Assembly (NCBI GenBank): GCA_003024985.2
Contig: PXIH01S0013805.1
Origin: Euperipatoides rowelli
Lineage: Eukaryota; Onychophora; Udeonychophora; Euonychophora; Peripatopsidae
Strand: one strand, 5' to 3'
DNA length: 11,205 nucleotides
Position 1 is the first letter of the stretch. Each line of letters starts with the position of its first letter. The notes under the pieces were generated by a model. That model ran no database searches. It was not told where the DNA came from and saw nothing but the letters and a program-made list of their open reading frames with translations. The position numbers were made by a program, and so were the translations under genes. Shown piece by piece: positions 8,476-11,205 of the stretch.

Positions 8476-9345
8476 GAAATAGCCAATAATTTATTCCTTA
8501 AATCTTGTAGCATGCATACTATCGGTGGATACACCCATTGATTCTATCTGGGTTTTTTTTACATATCTTTAAGGTCAATGAGGATGAATAGAGGAGAAAT
8601 CTCACAGTCCTCCAGATGTGACTGTATAAAGTTTGCAAGCTATGCAAATGTAGACCTCTATCCATTATATGTGGTGATCTGTTCCACAGTTTTGGGTTGT
8701 AACTTGTATACTTGTAGAGTTTAACAAGGGACGTTCAATGATACATAGCATTAGTGCTACCATATCCCCAACACTGAGTTTGGCCAAAAGGCCATTCTTC
8801 TGTAGAGCTCTTGCACAAAGTAACACCCTTTCATGGAGTTCAAAAGTTATGGCCTTATGCAGTACCTAGTTGTTATCCTCTGGCTTATCACAGAAAAAAA
8901 AACACAATAGTTCTTTTGCAACTTCAATGGTCACCCAAACATATTTTAACCTGTGTTTGTCTTGCCCTATTGTGTTAGGCATTAAGCTGAGCTGAATAAG
9001 GATTTTCTCCCATTGAAGCTTAGTATTGTACTCAAGGCTAAATTTCTTGTAGTACTTTGCATTTCACAAGATCAACATCTGTAACACTCTCCCCTTCATT
9101 CAGACAATTTTATGTTAAGGTTACCAGGAACCTGTCTTATTAAACCACTCAATGTTATTTGCAATAGATTTGTATCCAGCATCTACACCTCGACTTCCAA
9201 AACAAATGAGTCTTTCTGGTGTTTCAGTCTGGAAAAACACTGCACAGTTCCCAATATGTCTCCAAAGTCTATGATATGGTCGATCTCTCAGTGGCGAAGC
9301 AGCACACTTCACAATCTTCAAAGTTTTGCTCATGAATTCAATCAA

Positions 9346-10492
9346 ACATCAGGACATGAAACAAAAAAAAATGTTCAAATATGTCTCAACACCAGGGTAG
9401 CATTGAACATATTCACAGCATATTTGAATTTATTTAAAATGACAGAATCTGAGCTGTTTAATTAGAAATACAGAAATAGGCTGCTTTATTTTGGAACAAA
9501 ATTTTACACAAATTAGTTAAGTTGAAAAAAAAATTACTAAAGAATAAAAAACTTAGAAAAAAAATCTTGGAGCACTATGCCTATGAATTTTTAAAATCAG
9601 TATTTTTTAAACAAATGAACAAGCGTTTTAAAAATTGCACTCAGAAAAAAAAAGACTTGGTTAAATGTTTATTTGAAAATTTACAAAAAATTATTTGGAA
9701 ATATTTGAAATGCAAATAATTTTGAAACAGAAATAATTTTTTTTTTTTTTTGGCAGAAAAAAAAAATTAAATAGCGGCAAAGTGTTTCAGCAAGAAAAAA
9801 AGTACCACAACTAATGTAGAAGTAGGCCTAGTAAATTTTAAAACCCCCCATTTGTTCAAAATGGAGTTAGAGTCAGTTAGGGGTCAAATTTCCTTATTAC
9901 ATTTAAAAAGCATCCCTTTTGCTTCCATCTTTTTTAAGCTTCTCTTAATCCTCACTATCAGCCTGAGGACAAATTTAACCTTTGTAATGCTATGGTTTGG
10001 AATCTATGTGCACTACGAAGTGGGCTTCAAGTGGAATCCAAGTAGAACTGTTATTTTAATCATATGTACGGTGATGTATCAAATCTTGCTGTCAGCTTTC
10101 CATGATTGCTAATGATCTAACTTTCCTTTGCAAAAGTTATGCAATGTACAATTAGTATATTTTGGGAAGAATACAATGTACTTAAATAGTAGATGAAAGA
10201 GTATTATATTGTGACATTACGGATAGTCCTGCAATACTGATCAGTCTAAACCTACAAGCAAATTATATTCTACAATTGCTTACTGAGTCCTGAGTAGTAA
10301 CAGATACAACAGATATGTATTCGTTGCAATTAGTCCAGGGTAATTAGACTTTGACTCGAACATTGATAATTACTTAATGAAACTTTCAGGGTGTATTCGA
10401 TGACTGTCCCTGAATAAAAAAACTCCAATTCTCTAAGATCCTAATAATTGTATGTTCTACTAAGTTATAAGTGGTTATTTGTCTATTTACAG
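9346..10492. other. AT-rich non-coding stretch with A/T runs
   Basis: No protein family, RNA gene or repeat boundary was recognised. 9520-9770 is dominated by A-runs and one T-run of 16 bases near 9738-9753; a 65-codon lysine-rich open frame there reflects composition. A second open frame at 9852-10112 encodes a hydrophobic 86-residue stretch with no motif I recognise. The part nearest the relic (to about 9470) could hold its 5' flank. Confidence 0.5.
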
Positions 10493-10579
10493 GCAACCAA
10501 AGTTGTGGTTAATACAGGAACAGATGCCGGAGTAATTCACTTGCTTCGTCATTCTCTCAGTCAACTCCTTGGTAACAGT
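10493..10579 (+). CDS. Candidate internal exon (87 bp), product unknown
   Basis: A good acceptor (pyrimidine-rich GTCTATTTACAG ending at 10492) and a consensus donor (GTATGT from 10580) bracket 87 bases. Of the three phases only one is open throughout, reading ATKVVVNTGTDAGV then 15 more residues to GNS. The other two meet stops within 15 codons. A CTACTAAG branch-point-like motif lies about 28 bases upstream of the acceptor. Local base composition is richer in G and C than the surroundings. I do not recognise the peptide and see no neighbouring exon, so this may be chance. Confidence 0.35.
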
Positions 10580-11065
10580 GTATGTTAAGACAAGATTCAA
10601 CTAGTATACTATCCACTTGGATGTTAGAGGATAAAAGGTGCCATGACACTTCTAAAAAATACATTCGATGGCTTAGCTTCATCAAATCATAGAGACAAGC
10701 TCTGGATTCAATACTATAACTTGATGAGCTTTTGAAAATTGTTCCTTAATAATAAGTGGGTGGAAATTGACAGCTACACCATTTTAATATCAGCAAATTA
10801 TCCCGTATTTCCATGCAGCTGGTTACTTTAACTATGCCGAATATGCATAACTGTACCTATAGAAAATTCTGCAACTTGAGACACACATGAGGTCACAAAA
10901 TTATGAATAAATAATAAATAGTACTTGAGGCATGTTTTGTCCTTTTAGTCAGATGAAAAGAGTTTTTTTAGTAATGGAAATATAGCTGTTTGATACTGAA
11001 TATTCTCTGCGCTTGTTCTCCACTCTTGTCAGCCAGTACCAGAGCAACTCCTTGCTTGACTCAGG
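10580..11065. other. Unassigned AT-rich stretch
   Basis: No open frame of note, RNA gene or repeat boundary was seen on either strand. If the 10493-10579 exon is real, the first part would be intron, starting GTATGTTAAG. Confidence 0.45.
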
Positions 11066-11070
11066 CTACG

Positions 11071-11205
11071 TTTTTTAAAAAAACTCCGAGCACTAGGAGT
11101 ACATAAGAGAAAGCTCTGAAACCAGAGAAATCGGATTTTTAAAAAATCGGAGCACGCTCTATGTCGGATTTTAATAAACTCCGAGCACTATAAGAGTGAG
11201 CTCTT
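11071..11205. repeat. Diverged short repeat copies, running off the right edge
   Basis: CTCCGAGCACTA occurs at about 11083-11095 and 11178-11190, each followed by a TAAGAG..AGCTCT-like tail. A middle variant, TCGGAGCACGCTCT, is at 11147-11160. Each is preceded by a T-run then A-run (TCGGATTTTTAAAAAA or similar). The three copies suggest a degenerate tandem array or the edge of an unidentified transposable element. Confidence 0.65.

Larger units (their letters stand above)
8180..8483. repeat. 8-bp target duplication flanking the MITE (GAAATAAC / GAAATAGC)
   Basis: GAAATAAC at 8180-8187 and GAAATAGC at 8476-8483 differ at one base. Eight base pairs is the hAT hallmark. Removing the insert plus one copy joins the relic as LLAISQNLIHTER on the minus strand, in frame with the family's expected sequence there. 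Confidence 0.85.
6822..9345 (-). pseudogene. Relic of an uncharacterised metazoan multi-copy gene, N-terminal half
   Basis: This is the upstream half of the relic, in minus-strand order. A first open piece (ATG at 9345, 74 codons) has RLWRHIGNCAVFF and ICFGSRGVDAGYKSIA. Next come LNEGESVTDVDLVKCK (about 9100-9055), YYKKFSLEYNTKLQWEK (9055-9005) and CFFCDKPEDNN followed by a stop (8910-8875). LHKAITFELHERV and GLLAKLSVGDMVAL follow (8860-8753), then LRNKLLAIS interrupted by the MITE. Beyond the MITE are NIIIVPNKLICKALRQHGI (8150-8095) and FPPDFQKNSLPSSLL (7990-7950). The longest open piece is 7609-7073 (178 codons from a Met, with INHKPSAPTVMEFFHGT and AIIRHAIDIVRKY). It is followed by YCEDKVVIMLGGLHI (7025-6980) and, after a frameshift near 6950, SGWTSALDQANVA and GTTDAFLKIAH. 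These match, from memory, the family with the LGGLHIEMA core. The start at 9345 is a guess, function is unknown, and this copy cannot be translated. Confidence 0.85.

Noticed and set aside
9112-9465. 117-codon plus-strand open frame
   Set aside because: The minus strand in the same interval carries relic-family-like sequence leading on to the later motifs; the plus-strand reading has no recognisable feature.
9522-9719. 65-codon lysine-rich open frame
   Set aside because: It lies in A-run-rich DNA, has no recognisable motif, and its amino-acid content simply reflects AAA and AAT codons.
9852-10112. 86-codon hydrophobic open frame that could suggest a membrane protein
   Set aside because: No family motif, no splice or promoter context, and hydrophobic runs are common in T-rich sequence read by chance.
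1-11205. CRISPR arrays, prokaryotic operons, tRNA or rRNA genes
   Set aside because: No regularly spaced repeats, no ribosome binding site and gene-cluster layout, and no tRNA or rRNA sequence was recognised on either strand.

Overview
The window is AT-rich eukaryotic DNA of metazoan type. It is dominated by transposable-element remains and one long, decayed protein-coding relic on the minus strand. There are no bacterial-style operons, ribosome binding sites or intact long genes. The repeat mix (CR1/Jockey-type LINE, Ty1/copia LTR element, hAT-type MITE) and the relic's protein family, which I recall as multi-copy in aquatic invertebrates and some fish, suggest an animal, perhaps an aquatic invertebrate. 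I cannot name the species. One N lies at position 982.

Layout: 1-1090 is the reverse-transcriptase part of a non-LTR retrotransposon (minus strand), truncated at its 5' end and running off the left edge. 1510-9345 is one decayed gene on the minus strand, full of stops and frameshifts but readable in order through both insertions that split it. The first insertion is a Ty1/copia element at 3156-6821 (plus strand) with two LTRs, an exact 5-bp target duplication (ATGTG), and recognisable gag, protease and integrase, but no reverse transcriptase or RNase H. The second is a 288-bp hAT-type MITE at 8188-8475 with an 8-bp target duplication (one mismatch). Removing each insertion with one duplication copy rejoins the relic in frame and in the right motif order, so both landed in a sequence that was a single continuous coding stretch. 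The relic also holds a perfect 19-bp inverted repeat (7751-7797) and a 19-bp tandem duplication (1810-1847).

To the right of the relic (9346-11205) there is no convincing intact gene. The best coding candidate is an 87-bp exon-like stretch at 10493-10579 with good splice signals and a single open phase. The last 135 bases hold diverged copies of a short repeat running off the right edge.

Nothing here forms a working pathway. The window records a genome layer by layer: a possibly intronless multi-copy gene, its decay, then invasion by a MITE and an RT-less copia copy whose LTRs now differ by roughly 7% (hand count). The most interesting points are the identity of the relic family (its C-terminal motif order resembles FEN1/XPG-like nucleases), the RT/RNase H-less copia architecture with a non-canonical LTR end, and the perfect hairpin.
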